Positions 7,593-15,849 of a DNA stretch of 32,769 bases are shown piece by piece. The DNA comes from Segatella hominis (lineage in GTDB: Bacteria; Bacteroidota; Bacteroidia; Bacteroidales; Bacteroidaceae): positions 1-32,769 of the forward strand of contig NZ_SGVY01000045.1 in the NCBI RefSeq assembly GCF_004535825.1, written 5' to 3'. The notes under the pieces were generated by a model. That model did no database searches. It had not been told where the DNA came from and worked only from the letters and a program-made list of their open reading frames with translations. Numbering within the stretch: position 1 is the stretch's first letter; every line of letters begins with the position of its first letter. The position numbers were made by a program, and so were the translations under genes.

Positions 7593-7649
7593 TAAATCAA
7601 TAAAAACGCAAAAATCTCGTTACTTAATGTAGATAAAATCGTATATAAC

Positions 7650-8588
7650 ATGAGAACTCAAGCGAAATTCAAAGAATACATTTGGTTGGTAAACACCATC
7701 AACAAAGCCCAATCTATTTCTTTTGCAGATATTCAAAAGAAATGGCTTGAAACGGACATGAGCGAAGGAATAGAATTGGCTCGTTCAACCTTCAATCGAC
7801 ACAAAGATGCCATAGAAGACATTTTTGGCATATATATCGAGTGCAACAGAAAAAACGGATATAAATATTCTATTGGAAATCCTGAAGCATTAGAGTCTGA
7901 CTCCATACAAAACTGGATGTTAGCCACACTTGCATCCAATAATATTATTAGCGAATGTGTATCGCTTCAAGATAGGATCGTGCTTGAAACTGTACCCTAT
8001 GAAGGCGAAAACCTCAAACTAATCCTTGATGCCATGAAACGAAACATCAAGATAACCATTCTTTACAAGAGGTATGGCAATACAGATGCCAAAAGCTATA
8101 CTATCGAGCCATATTGCATAAAATTGCATAAGCAACGTTGGTATGTATTGGGGCACTTCCATTATACAGAAGCAGAAAACCAAGAAGTAAAAGATTACTA
8201 TGCCCTTTTCTCACTTGACAGAATCAAAAGCATAGAATCAACAGATACCAAATTTGAGATAGCTCAAGACTTCAACGCTCAAGATTACTTCAAGGAATAT
8301 TACGGAGTGCTGATTGGCGACGGAACTGCTGTTGAACGAATTAGGTTTAGAGCTTACGATTACGAACAGTATCGAGTAAAAGATTTACCTCTCCATTCAA
8401 CTCAAAAAACTATCGCAAAAGGCGACAACTATATGGATTTTGAAATTACTATGCGCCCTACCGTAGATTTCTTTGGATATTTAATGAGCCGGGGAAGCCA
8501 ATTGAGAATCCTCTCACCAGAATGGTTGGCTGAACAGATACACGACTTGCATCGAGATGCAATGAGAATGTATGAAAAAATAGAATAG
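7650..8588 (+). CDS. WYL-domain transcriptional regulator (CapW/BrxR-like)
   Basis: A 312-residue protein with the order wHTH, WYL, WCX. Residues about 5-75 form a winged helix (ARSTFNRHKDAIEDIFG as recognition region). The WYL domain spans about 130-215 (ITILYKRYG, PYCIKLHKQRWYVLGH, YALFSLDRIKSIE). The C-terminal WCX-like part is about 225-305. Such proteins are dimeric repressors that sense a ligand, often nucleic acid, and control anti-phage systems (BrxR for BREX, CapW for CBASS). It is divergent from the DUF262 operon over 149 bp that hold a promoter and an inverted repeat, so repression of that operon is the natural inference. No effector domain is fused. Confidence 0.88.
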   Translation: MRTQAKFKEYIWLVNTINKAQSISFADIQKKWLETDMSEGIELARSTFNRHKDAIEDIFGIYIECNRKNGYKYSIGNPEALESDSIQNWMLATLASNNIISECVSLQDRIVLETVPYEGENLKLILDAMKRNIKITILYKRYGNTDAKSYTIEPYCIKLHKQRWYVLGHFHYTEAENQEVKDYYALFSLDRIKSIESTDTKFEIAQDFNAQDYFKEYYGVLIGDGTAVERIRFRAYDYEQYRVKDLPLHSTQKTIAKGDNYMDFEITMRPTVDFFGYLMSRGSQLRILSPEWLAEQIHDLHRDAMRMYEKIE

Positions 8589-8608
8589 CAACAGTTCAAG
8601 TTTCATAC

Positions 8609-8664
8609 ATATTTCTCGGATTTGAGCATTTTAACGCAAATTATTTATCGGATTTGGTTAGATA
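8609..8664 (+). repeat. 24+8-bp repeat array, two units
   Basis: Unit 1 (8609-8632) contains ATTTCTCGGATTTGAGCATT. Unit 2 (8641-8664) is degenerate (TTATTTATCGGATTTGG). The units start 32 bp apart with an 8-bp spacer. The same unit occurs three times in the opposite orientation at 32044-32131. The array lies ~180 bp upstream of the AAA-ATPase gene. Confidence 0.7.
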
Positions 8665-8724
8665 GTACAAAGGTAGTACAATATATTAAAGTAGAAAAGA
8701 GATTTTAGATAAAAAACAGATAAG

Positions 8725-8779
8725 TTTCCTTTTCAAAAGGAAAACTTATTCTTTCTTTATCCCAATCTTGTATTTTTAA
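8725..8779 (+). repeat. 55-bp promoter-cassette repeat, right copy
   Basis: Near-identical to 203-257 (one mismatch). It starts with the perfect palindrome TTTCCTTTTCAAAAGGAAA and ends 34 bp before the -7 element of the downstream ATPase gene, so it is part of that gene's upstream control region. Confidence 0.8.
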
Positions 8780-8813
8780 CTCCGATTTGCTTGTTGTTCT
8801 CAGAATTTTTGCT

Positions 8814-8821
8814 TAACTTTG
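8814..8821 (+). promoter_or_regulatory. -7 promoter element of the AAA-ATPase/PD-(D/E)XK gene
   Basis: TAACTTTG matches TAnnTTTG and lies 25 bp before the ATG at 8847. The expected transcript start is near 8828. Confidence 0.55.
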
Positions 8822-8846
8822 TGCAAAAATCAAAACGGTGCAGATT

Positions 8847-10406
8847 ATGGCAGCAAAATTCTATCCTGTAGGCATTCAGACATTCTCGGAGATTATCACC
8901 AAGAATTATCTCTATGTTGACAAGACCGGTTACATCCATCAGATGACCCATTCTGGCAAGAAATATCTTTTTCTGAGTCGCCCTCGTCGATTCGGAAAGT
9001 CGCTTCTTGTCTCTACCTTGCAAAGCTACTTCGAAGGAAAGAAGGAACTTTTCAAGGGATTGGAGATGGAAAGGCTGGAACAGGATTGGGGGGAATATCC
9101 TGTCTTGCATTTTGATCTGTCGGGTGGCAAGCACATGCAGGAGGATGCGCTGGTACGCTATCTTCTCTTTATTCTGAAACAGCATGAAGAGAAATGGGGA
9201 ATCATGACGGATGCGCCCGACCCAAATGTAAGATTGCTCAATCTCATCAGCAAAGTTTATAAGCAAACCGGCAAGCAGGTGGTCATTCTCATCGACGAAT
9301 ACGATGCGCCCCTCCTGGATGTGGTGCACGAGGAAAACCAGCTGGTGGCTCTCCGGCAGATTCTTCGCAATTTTTTCAGTCCCTTGAAAGATTCTGACTC
9401 CATGCTGCATTTTGTATTCCTCACAGGCATTACCAAGTTTTCGCAGCTCAGCATCTTCAGCGAGTTGAACAACATCACCAATATCAGCATGCTCCCCGAG
9501 TATGCGGGCATTTGTGGTATTACCAAGGAGGAGATGCTTACCCGGTTAAAAGAGGGGATACAGGAATTGGCCGAGGCAAAGAACTGGACGATGGATGAGA
9601 CGCTGAGCCGACTCAAAGATTATTATGACGGCTATCATTTTGCATCAGAATCGCCTGATATTTTCAATCCGTTCAGTTTGCTCAGCAGTCTTTCGCTAAA
9701 GCGGGTTGAGCCATTCTGGTTTTCTACGGGAACTCCTACCTATCTCATCAATATGATGAAGAAGTTTGGTGTCAACTTCAGCGATTTCGCCGAATCCATG
9801 GAAGCGGGCGTTTCAGACTTTGATGCGCCTACAGAAACGATGACAACTCTTACGCCTCTGCTCTATCAGAGTGGCTATATTACAATCAAGGATTATGAAG
9901 AGGCTTACGATTCCTATACTTTGGGTATTCCGAACAGAGAAGTGCGGCTGGGGCTGACCAAGGCGCTGATTCCTTACTATGTAACGCCTAACACGCAGAA
10001 TGCCAATAATACGACCCGCAATATGGCTCGTGCCTTCGATAAGGAAGACCTGGGACTAGCCTTGCAGTATTTGCAGACTTTCCTGGGCACGGTTCCATAT
10101 TGTGCCCATACGGACTATGAGGGGCATTATCAGCAGATGTTCTATGTCATCTTCTCGCTTCTTACGGCTTGGATGGTAGATGTAGAAGTACATACTCCGA
10201 ATGGCAGGGTTGATATCGTGGTTATGACGAAATCTCGTCTTTACCTGATAGAGTTGAAACTTAATCAGAATGCCCAGGTGGCGATGCAGCAGATCAATCT
10301 CAAGAACTATCGCCAGCGTTTTGCCTTGTCGGGCCTTCCTATAACCAAGGTCGGGATTAATTTTGATAGTGCTACGCATAACATCACGGATTGGGTCGTG
10401 GAGTGA
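8847..10406 (+). CDS. AAA-ATPase-like / PD-(D/E)XK nuclease-family protein
   Basis: A 519-residue protein from ATG (a GTG three codons upstream is also possible). The N-terminal AAA-ATPase-like domain (PF09820 type) has the family start KFYPVGIQTFSEI, a Walker A of the RPRRFGKSLL form near residue 50, and Walker B VVILIDEYDAP near 145. The C-terminus is a PDDEXK_9-type domain (DUF1703) with GRVDIVV and YLIELKL, giving the D...ExK metal-binding signature. The family exists in many near-identical copies in Prevotella and Bacteroides genomes. Its function is not established, though the fold suggests nucleic-acid processing or a mobile lifestyle. It is convergent with the DUF4143 ATPase 27 bp away. 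The upstream 55-bp cassette recurs at 203-257. Confidence 0.88.
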   Translation: MAAKFYPVGIQTFSEIITKNYLYVDKTGYIHQMTHSGKKYLFLSRPRRFGKSLLVSTLQSYFEGKKELFKGLEMERLEQDWGEYPVLHFDLSGGKHMQEDALVRYLLFILKQHEEKWGIMTDAPDPNVRLLNLISKVYKQTGKQVVILIDEYDAPLLDVVHEENQLVALRQILRNFFSPLKDSDSMLHFVFLTGITKFSQLSIFSELNNITNISMLPEYAGICGITKEEMLTRLKEGIQELAEAKNWTMDETLSRLKDYYDGYHFASESPDIFNPFSLLSSLSLKRVEPFWFSTGTPTYLINMMKKFGVNFSDFAESMEAGVSDFDAPTETMTTLTPLLYQSGYITIKDYEEAYDSYTLGIPNREVRLGLTKALIPYYVTPNTQNANNTTRNMARAFDKEDLGLALQYLQTFLGTVPYCAHTDYEGHYQQMFYVIFSLLTAWMVDVEVHTPNGRVDIVVMTKSRLYLIELKLNQNAQVAMQQINLKNYRQRFALSGLPITKVGINFDSATHNITDWVVE

Positions 10407-10433
10407 GAAATGCCTTTTTCTTGTTCTAAAGCT

Positions 10434-11717
10434 CTAGTTGTTGTCTTGCAGTAGCCATTTCCAGATAGGTACTACCTCTATCGTATAGCCATCTGCCATT
10501 ATTTGGGTCTGGTAATCACGGGTGATGATGTAGCCGTGATAGCCTGGAAAGGCTTTCAGAAATTTAATCAGTCCTCCTACTTCTCGCTCGTAGGTTGCCT
10601 CATCATTCAGATTGTAAGATACCTGGATGGCCAGCTGGGCAGAAGGAACGCAGAAATCTATCTCTACGTTCTTGTTGAAATAATAGAGGAAGGTTTCTTC
10701 TGTCGTGTTTCTGAATCTTCTGTTCAGTTCTATCGCCACCATATTCTCCAACAGCTTCGTTTCTCCCTGAAACAAAAAGAGATTGAGTATTCCATTATCG
10801 GCAACGTATCTTTTTTGAAGTGTTGCTTGTTCTGTCATAGGTGAAACCAGATTCGGAATCGGGAAGAAGAGATACGCATCTTGCATGTATTCCAGATAAT
10901 CCTTCAGGGCTGGCAAACTGATGGTGGCTCCGGTAGATTTCACCATGTGTTGCAATCTGGTCAGGGATGAAGGCTGCATCACGCTATCGGCAAGTTTTTT
11001 AGCCAGAAAGTGGAATATTCTTGAATTGCGAATGCTGTTTCTCTCCACGATGTCGCCAATCTGAATTTTCTGATACAGGACATTGAGATATTCTCGCTTG
11101 TCGGGCTGCTCAAACGATTCAGCTATTCCCCCTTCGTAAAAGTAGGAATCAAAATAGTTGGATATTATTGATTTTATCTGCTGGTTGTATTCCCAGTTTT
11201 CACCTGGTTTCACTTGATGATAGGTTAGGCATTCTGCAAAGGAAAAAGGAAAGATTTCCTTCGGAATGTATCTTCCTCCAAGTGTAGAATACATTTCCTT
11301 GCCCAGCATCTTGGCGTTGCTGCCTGTAATCATCACGCGATATTGGGAGTCAGCCAAGCGGCGGGCAAATTTCTCCCAACCTTCTATATTCTGAATCTCA
11401 TCAAGATAGACGAAGGGCTGTTTGCCTGGATATAGTTCCATGTAGGAATCCAGGATAGTGCCCAGTTCTTCAGCCTTGAGGGATGACAAGCGCTCATCCT
11501 CAAAGTTGATGTAGAGAATATCTTGGGCCGACTGTTCTCCTTTGTTGAGTCTGGTCTGAATATCCTGATACAGTAAGTAGGATTTTCCTGCTCGTCTGAT
11601 ACCTACGAGAATATAATTCGACTTGTCGCCGAAAAGGAAATCTCGGTGAACCAGTTTGTAGTTCGGGATGGCTATTTGCTTCTCGATGATGATATTTTTG
11701 ATAATTTGCTTGTCCAT
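10434..11717 (-). CDS. AAA ATPase with DUF4143 domain
   Basis: A 427-residue protein. Walker A is GIRRAGKSYLL (about 38-48), and Walker B is FVYLDEIQN near residue 104, followed by the sensor-like VMITGSNAKML. The C-terminal third is DUF4143, ending with the nuclease-like strand region NKNVEIDFCV...LAIQVSYNL (a PD-(D/E)XK-like D...Q/K pattern). COG1373-type proteins of this sort are abundant in Bacteroidales. They are predicted ATP-driven DNA-binding proteins of unknown role, possibly linked to mobile elements. It is convergent with the other ATPase gene. The promoter region contains the perfect 12-bp palindrome AAAGTATACTTT (11731-11742), 14 bp before the start codon, a possible self-operator. 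Confidence 0.88.
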   Translation of the reverse strand: MDKQIIKNIIIEKQIAIPNYKLVHRDFLFGDKSNYILVGIRRAGKSYLLYQDIQTRLNKGEQSAQDILYINFEDERLSSLKAEELGTILDSYMELYPGKQPFVYLDEIQNIEGWEKFARRLADSQYRVMITGSNAKMLGKEMYSTLGGRYIPKEIFPFSFAECLTYHQVKPGENWEYNQQIKSIISNYFDSYFYEGGIAESFEQPDKREYLNVLYQKIQIGDIVERNSIRNSRIFHFLAKKLADSVMQPSSLTRLQHMVKSTGATISLPALKDYLEYMQDAYLFFPIPNLVSPMTEQATLQKRYVADNGILNLFLFQGETKLLENMVAIELNRRFRNTTEETFLYYFNKNVEIDFCVPSAQLAIQVSYNLNDEATYEREVGGLIKFLKAFPGYHGYIITRDYQTQIMADGYTIEVVPIWKWLLQDNN

Positions 11718-11730
11718 ACAGAAATATTTT

Positions 11731-11742
11731 AAAGTATACTTT
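11731..11742. promoter_or_regulatory. 12-bp palindrome in front of the DUF4143 gene
   Basis: AAAGTATACTTT is a perfect dyad placed between about -14 and -25 from the start codon at 11717. A related CTATACTT run occurs ~30 bp farther upstream. Such a position fits an operator near the transcript start. No clear TAnnTTTG was found for this gene. Confidence 0.35.
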
Positions 11743-11920
11743 GCAAAAACACGAAAATATTTCTAACTATACTTCGAAATAATCCCAGAAAGCGGTTTGT
11801 TTAAGGAAAATTAATGTTTTTCCTATGATTTTCTGTTCCTAAGGTGAAAAGCAAATGGATTGGGCTTGCCTTCTAGAGAAGAGGGGATTTCCCTGGGACT
11901 GCGTTTCAGTTACCCTGCTA

Positions 11921-12110
11921 AATCTTCCAGATTCCAGTTCTTCCAATTAATTTTAAGAGGGTATGCATCTTTCGCTTGTCCGTCTGCTTTACTTTTTTAT
12001 ATTGTGTAACATATTGATTATTAATTAATTATATATATAAATATATATAAAAAGGAGAGTAGGATGGACATGCTGAAAAATTAATTGGAAGATTTGGAAT
12101 TTGGAAGATT
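11921..12110. repeat. MITE-like element with 34-bp inverted ends
   Basis: Bases 11921-11954 and 12077-12110 are inverted copies (31 of 34 positions match). The flanking GCTAA (11917-11921) and TTAGC (12114-12118) continue the pairing. The 122-bp centre is very AT-rich and codes nothing convincing. No target duplication or transposase was found. This element explains most of the 585-bp gap between the DUF4143 gene and the TPR gene. The rest (11743-11916, 12119-12233) shows no feature I can support. Confidence 0.65.
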
Positions 12111-12233
12111 TTGTTAGCTTGCTTCTGTCTAAAAGGTTAATAATCAAATAGTTAAATAAGTTCTCTACTTTCCGAAATCAGAAAAAAGAAAATATTTCTT
12201 CCAAAAAAGGGACGTTTTTCGGGATTTTATTCA

Positions 12234-12241
12234 TATTTTTG
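12234..12241 (+). promoter_or_regulatory. -7 promoter element of the TPR gene
   Basis: TATTTTTG fits TAnnTTTG, 61 bp before the ATG at 12303, giving a ~55-nt leader. Confidence 0.45.
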
Positions 12242-12302
12242 CCCTGTCGTTTGATACGATTTCAACAACAAACAATTCAAAACCTAAAAAAATAGTTGGA
12301 TT

Positions 12303-13175
12303 ATGAACATATTTAAAAAGCTATTTGGTGGCCAAAAGACTACTGAAGAAGTGAAACAGGAGAAGGAAAAAGACTTCGACATGGTGAAATATGATGGTGT
12401 TCGTGCTCTCCGCATGCATCAATTTGACCTTGCAGCCAAGTCTTTGGAACACGCTCTGCAGTTGAATGCCGAAGATTTGGAATGCCGCGACTATCTCTCG
12501 CAGGCTTACATCTCTATGGGTGATCTGCAGAAAGCCTATGAGCAGTTGCAGATTCTCTCGGAAGCCCAGACCGACAACGTGGCGGTGTTGCTGCGTATGG
12601 CGGATGTGGCGTATATGATGGAGAACTATACTGCCATGTTGGAGGTATGCGATAAGGCTCTTCACCTGGACACATCGAATCTGCAGACCTATCTCTATTC
12701 TGCCAAGGCTTGCCGGGGATTGGGCGAACCCATCCGTGCCGTGTCGATGCTGACTGAGGCGATAGGCAAGCGTGAGGATTTCTATGCCGCCCGATTGCTT
12801 CGTGGCAGCATCCTGTTGGATCAGGCTCAGCTTTCCGAGGCAGAACTCGATGCAACTTTCCTCTATGAGCATATTCCGGGCAACGAGGATGTGCTGTTGT
12901 TGAAGGCTCGTGTAGAGAAGGCGCAGGGAAAGATGGAGGAGGCTGAACAGACCTATGGTAAGGTGATGGAGATAAATCCTTTCTCTATTGATGCGTATCG
13001 CGAGCGCAGCGAGGTTCGCAGAAGTCTGGGTGATAGTGCCGGTGCTGCCGAGGATGAGGCTGCTGCCAAGGAAATGGGTGCCGAAATTCCGGAACCATCA
13101 GAGGGAATAGAGCAGAAAATCAAGGAGAAAATGCAGCAGATGGACCCCTACAAGGTTTTCCATAACGAATACTGA
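12303..13175 (+). CDS. Tetratricopeptide-repeat protein
   Basis: A 290-residue protein with no signal peptide or membrane segment, so cytoplasmic. After a charged start (MNIFKKLFGGQKTTEEV), residues about 28-250 are made of consecutive 34-residue TPR units. Examples are GVRALRMHQFDLAAKSLEHA, the stretch ending KAYEQLQIL, YTAMLEVCDKALHLD, and KMEEAEQTYGKVMEINP. The last 40 residues are acidic and then lysine-rich with no repeat. TPR solenoids act as protein-binding scaffolds. The partner is not suggested by neighbours, since the gene is monocistronic with its own promoter and a strong terminator at 13189. Codon use looks like a well-expressed core gene. Confidence 0.85.
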   Translation: MNIFKKLFGGQKTTEEVKQEKEKDFDMVKYDGVRALRMHQFDLAAKSLEHALQLNAEDLECRDYLSQAYISMGDLQKAYEQLQILSEAQTDNVAVLLRMADVAYMMENYTAMLEVCDKALHLDTSNLQTYLYSAKACRGLGEPIRAVSMLTEAIGKREDFYAARLLRGSILLDQAQLSEAELDATFLYEHIPGNEDVLLLKARVEKAQGKMEEAEQTYGKVMEINPFSIDAYRERSEVRRSLGDSAGAAEDEAAAKEMGAEIPEPSEGIEQKIKEKMQQMDPYKVFHNEY

Positions 13176-13188
13176 ATAATAGAATTTC

Positions 13189-13236
13189 ATCTTTCTAACT
13201 GGAAAAAAATATTTTCCCAGTTAGAAAGATTATTTT
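13189..13236. terminator. Bidirectional intrinsic terminator
   Basis: The arms at 13189-13202 (ATCTTTCTAACTGG) and 13217-13230 are perfectly complementary over 14 bp with a 14-nt loop, followed by a TATTTTTT run on the plus strand. It ends the TPR gene and lies just past the stop of the leftward receptor gene, so it can serve both. Confidence 0.85.
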
Positions 13237-13257
13237 TTATAACTACAAGTCGTCGTT

Positions 13258-15828
13258 CTATCTGATACCATTATCTCTATCGCTATTGTTCAGCTTACGG
13301 CTGCCTGTATGGTATCTGCGGCCATGGCAGAAGTTGAAGCTGGCAGTAAAGACAAGCATGTTGCCCTGGTCAGCAAGGCGTACCTTGTTCTTCTGCTGCA
13401 CATACTTGTTGAAAAGTTCATCCTTATACACGCAGCCATGAGGATAGAATACGAATAATCCGAGAACGCCAAACTGCCAGTTCTTATAACTGTAGGTTAC
13501 GGCAAAATTGGAGGTTGGCTCTCCGCCGTTTGTCTTTTCTCCCCAAAAACTCTTTTCCACCTTATAGGCACCATAGCCAATGTTCCAATTGCCCTTCATG
13601 TACCGAATTTCTGCTCCATAACTGAAGTAATTGAACTCGTGGGAATAATCCAAACCCTTTGTCTTGACATTCTGATACTCGCACATAAGGTTCAAATCCA
13701 GATGATCCTTGATGAGGTGAACTTCAGGAGTCAACAGCAGGTGCTTGTAATCATGACTCTTCTGATTCTCCGGTTTGCTCACAAAGAGATAAGAGCCATC
13801 CTCCCGCTTTTCGGGCAAGATAGAAGTAGCTATAGGCTTGTCGTAATACGTCCAGTTTCCCTCCAGGTACACAGACATCAGCGGAATGTTCCAGGAAGCC
13901 GACAAGGTATTGTTGTAGCCGGTAAATGGCTTCAGACCGCTATTGCCGTCACGCGCCTCAAAGCTGTTGGAATATTGGCGCAACTCGCTCAAATCGGAAA
14001 GGCTTGGGATGTCTGACGTGATTTTGCTGCTCCATTTAAAACTCAGACGGTCGCTAACCTTTGCCTGTAAAGTTACCTGTGGTCGAAACAGCCATTTGCT
14101 GTATCCGTTCTCCCCCTGATGGATGGAAGACCTGGTTGCACCAACTCCCACCTGATAACTGAACCACTTCTGCTGTCCCTGTAGCTGGGTGAAAAGATAG
14201 AGATTGCTGTACTTCAATTCCGTATCAGCATTACTGCTTCCCACATAGATGTTATCTGTATGGCTGATATTATATTGTCCACCCACCGATAAAGCTATCT
14301 TTTTCCAGTTTTTGCTGTATGTTCCTTCACTAATAAGAGAGCGCTTTCTACCAGTTGCATCATAACTGTAATCGGTCAGCGGAGCGTTCTTTACAGATTC
14401 CTCCGGCGATTTGTTGAACGTATATTCCCTCATACGATACTGGTAATCTGTGCCGATGTAAGTACCCACCAGGTTCAGAGCCAGGTTCTGGTCATGGGGC
14501 ATGTTGAGCGAATAATAAATATCCAGGGATGGAATCTGCTCCAGCATTTTTCTGTTGTTCAGCAGATACTGGTCCGCCTTGCCGCTTTCCTGATAAAGCT
14601 GGTTCATACCTCTCACCGGACTATTATGATTGTAGAAATTCAACCGTACATTCAATGTATATTTGTCTGGCTCACTAAGATTATAGCCCAACTGTACATT
14701 ATTGGTGGTGTATAGAAACGGAGAATCATAACCAAAATAATTGCGATGTAGAGTTTCTCCGGTAGGCAGATGATAAGTACCGAGACTTTCATAGCTTCGT
14801 TCCTCTACCGAGCGATAGGAGAAACTGTAGTTGATGCTGAATTCCGATTTCTTCACATTGTATTTGAAATAACCATCGCTATTATTGAAACCCGCCTTGG
14901 TTCCTTGCATCGTAGAAACTCCACCCACATAACCGGCATAACGTCGGCGGACCTGGTAGTTGATGACTGCATCCAGATTGCTGTCTCCATATTTGAGTCC
15001 TGGAACATTGATGAATTCCACCTTTGTAACTTCATCCGGCTGCAAAGCCAATACATCCTGCATGCTCGCCTTGACATCGTTGATGCGCATTTGCACCACT
15101 CCGCCCTTTAATGACAGTACTTTGCGTTCTGCTCGATTAACGACAATGGTAGGCAAAGACATGTTGTCCAACAGATCATAACCATTGGAAGCCGTTTTCA
15201 CCTGCTCTTTTGTAGGGAAAATGATTTGTCTATCTACTTTTTCCACAACCCTTGCGGCTTCTACGGTCACACCTTTCAACAGGAATGATTTCGCCTGCAT
15301 CTTCACACTTCCGATGCGGGCAATAGATACCAGCTTACAAATCGTCTTATAGCCCACGAAGGAAACCTTCATGAGAGCCTGCTCCTGCTGGCAGGGGATG
15401 ACGAAATCGCCATTGGCGTTGCTCACGCCTCCACAGAGGAAGGAGGAATCCTTCGGGTTGAGCAGCTGGATATTGGCGAATTCTACAGGAAGATTGTGAT
15501 TGTCTATCAGTCTGCCTATCAGCTTGCGCTCGCTCTTGCGTATGCATTCTACCGTGATGAGGCTGTCGCCCACGGTCATCTGCATCGGATAGAAACCGAT
15601 TACCTTGCGGATAGCATCGGGAATATTGGCTGTCTTCACGTTCTGGGTAACTGTGAAGTCTTCCAGTTCGTTGTAGATGAAACTGATTTTGTAGCGCTTG
15701 GAAGCCTTGTCGAGGTCGATGAGGACGTCCGACATGCTGCGGTCGTGATAGTTGCGCTGGATGTGCTGTGCGCTCATCGCCAGGGCGAACGTGCACAGCA
15801 GGAATATGATGGCTGAAAATCTTCTCAT
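13258..15828 (-). CDS. STN-domain outer-membrane beta-barrel receptor (TonB-dependent-receptor-like)
   Basis: An 856-residue exported protein with signal peptide 1-20 (cleavage after AMSA). Residues about 28-95 are a secretin/TonB short N-terminal (STN) domain (MSDVLIDLDKASKRYKISFI), which in transducing receptors contacts the periplasmic part of an anti-sigma factor. Residues about 100-180 are a carboxypeptidase-regulatory-like beta-sandwich. About 190-300 are plug-like (LPTIVVNRAERKVLSLKGG). The remainder is an aromatic-rich beta-barrel of the OMP_b-brl type. It is third in the sigma/anti-sigma operon, 21 bp after the anti-sigma gene. It lacks the SusC-type C-terminus and there is no SusD partner, so an uptake substrate cannot be named. 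The last ~20 residues are polar and may lie past the final strand. Confidence 0.82.
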   Translation of the reverse strand: MRRFSAIIFLLCTFALAMSAQHIQRNYHDRSMSDVLIDLDKASKRYKISFIYNELEDFTVTQNVKTANIPDAIRKVIGFYPMQMTVGDSLITVECIRKSERKLIGRLIDNHNLPVEFANIQLLNPKDSSFLCGGVSNANGDFVIPCQQEQALMKVSFVGYKTICKLVSIARIGSVKMQAKSFLLKGVTVEAARVVEKVDRQIIFPTKEQVKTASNGYDLLDNMSLPTIVVNRAERKVLSLKGGVVQMRINDVKASMQDVLALQPDEVTKVEFINVPGLKYGDSNLDAVINYQVRRRYAGYVGGVSTMQGTKAGFNNSDGYFKYNVKKSEFSINYSFSYRSVEERSYESLGTYHLPTGETLHRNYFGYDSPFLYTTNNVQLGYNLSEPDKYTLNVRLNFYNHNSPVRGMNQLYQESGKADQYLLNNRKMLEQIPSLDIYYSLNMPHDQNLALNLVGTYIGTDYQYRMREYTFNKSPEESVKNAPLTDYSYDATGRKRSLISEGTYSKNWKKIALSVGGQYNISHTDNIYVGSSNADTELKYSNLYLFTQLQGQQKWFSYQVGVGATRSSIHQGENGYSKWLFRPQVTLQAKVSDRLSFKWSSKITSDIPSLSDLSELRQYSNSFEARDGNSGLKPFTGYNNTLSASWNIPLMSVYLEGNWTYYDKPIATSILPEKREDGSYLFVSKPENQKSHDYKHLLLTPEVHLIKDHLDLNLMCEYQNVKTKGLDYSHEFNYFSYGAEIRYMKGNWNIGYGAYKVEKSFWGEKTNGGEPTSNFAVTYSYKNWQFGVLGLFVFYPHGCVYKDELFNKYVQQKNKVRLADQGNMLVFTASFNFCHGRRYHTGSRKLNNSDRDNGIR

Positions 15829-15849
15829 AATGATGTTGCTTTTTATTTG

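Noticed and set aside
8668-8675. Leftward promoter element (TACCTTTG on the minus strand)
   Set aside because: It matches TAnnTTTG, but no leftward gene follows before the WYL stop, and the match is short enough to be chance.
13258-15828. SusC-type transporter call for the receptor
   Set aside because: There is no SusD partner and no SusC plug or C-terminal signature. The STN plus carboxypeptidase-regulatory plus barrel layout with a sigma/anti-sigma pair fits a signalling receptor better.
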